Assembly (NCBI GenBank): GCA_026414805.1
Contig: JAOAIH010000029.1
Coordinates: 1 to 34,486, forward strand
Length of the DNA stretch: 34,486 bases
Direction of reading: 5' to 3'
DNA from: Spirochaetota bacterium
Lineage (GTDB): Bacteria > Spirochaetota > UBA4802 > UB4802
The notes under the pieces were generated by a model, which searched no databases, was not told the origin of the DNA, and saw only the letters and a list, made by a program, of their open reading frames with translations. The translations under genes and the position numbers were made by a program. Shown piece by piece: positions 34,423 through 34,486 of the stretch (positions within the stretch are counted from its first letter, which is position 1; every line of letters begins with the position of its first letter).

Positions 34423-34486
34423 GCCAGACATCACCACAACAAAGATTAAAGCAGCCAAAAAATTTATCGCCACGTATTCAGTGGCT
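34419..34486 (+). CDS. start of an unidentified gene, cut by the window edge
   Basis: An ATG at 34419 overlaps the regulator's stop and follows AAGGAGG. Only 22 complete codons are visible: MSQTSPQQRLKQPKNLSPRI followed by QW. The phrase LSPRIQW loosely recalls the N-terminus of glycyl-radical (pyruvate-formate-lyase-like) enzymes, but this is too short to decide. Translational coupling to the FadR-type regulator suggests it is controlled by that protein. Confidence 0.6.
   Translation, partial: MSQTSPQQRLKQPKNLSPRIQW

Noticed and set aside
1-34486. CRISPR arrays, tRNA or rRNA genes, insertion sequences, prophage genes
   Set aside because: None seen: no regularly spaced repeats, no tRNA-like cloverleaf recognised and no transposase, integrase or phage motifs in any translated frame.

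Overview
The window is about 34.5 kb of AT-rich bacterial chromosome (by eye under 40% GC), mostly densely packed genes on both strands. Lipobox-bearing secreted proteins, RlpA with a SPOR domain and a MuiA-family remnant point to a diderm. Membrane SpoIIE-type phosphatase with TPRs, HD-GYP and GGDEF regulators, RNase J, an AmrS-type radical SAM enzyme, CoA-ester metabolism and a small Cys-rich protein reminiscent of spirochaete proteins suggest an anaerobic Spirochaetota-like organism. That assignment is inference from gene content, not from a marker gene. I see no rRNA, tRNA, CRISPR array, prophage or transposase.

Layout. 1-1344: decayed MuiA-family pseudogene and a TesB-like thioesterase, both minus. 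1623-4867: NhaC antiporter and oligoendopeptidase F. 4864-8985: two divergent signalling genes, a six-TM SpoIIE/PP2C phosphatase with TPRs (minus) and a REC-GAF-HD-GYP response regulator (plus). 8997-12381: rhomboid protease, phenylacetate-CoA-ligase-like enzyme with an ACT-domain partner, an LPP20-like lipoprotein and, across a perfect bidirectional terminator, a 46-residue lipoprotein absent from simple ORF lists. 12472-13924: QueD behind a DegT-fold protein that has lost its catalytic lysine. 14083-18152: RlpA, a membrane acyltransferase, a TPR protein and a GAF-GGDEF cyclase. 18346-26613: a same-strand housekeeping block dut-rnj-uppP-ftsK, then a FlgO/TolB-like TPR protein and AmrS. 26620-30281: a small Cys-rich protein, 760 bp of AT-rich non-coding DNA, a TetR-controlled thioesterase/flavoprotein set and nicotinamidase. 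30273-34486: a GAF histidine kinase, acyl-CoA dehydrogenase, a truncated 3-hydroxyacyl-CoA dehydrogenase, a FadR-type regulator with its own operator and the first codons of a further gene.

The most striking feature is not a gene. The heptamer GCGATAG (or CTATCGC) occurs 22 times, about once per 1.6 kb, where base composition predicts about three. It always continues as GCGATAGY and mostly as GCGATAGCTC (10 copies) or GCGATAGTTAC (6 copies). Copies occur on both strands, inside genes in several reading frames, at gene ends and between genes, so the selection is at DNA level. It behaves like a genome-wide iterated motif of the uptake-sequence or HIP1 kind, but matches neither known class that I can recall. 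Other points of interest are the Lys-to-Met DegT protein, two perfect palindromic operators, a GAF sensor shared by the histidine kinase and the HD-GYP regulator, and two genes in visible decay.
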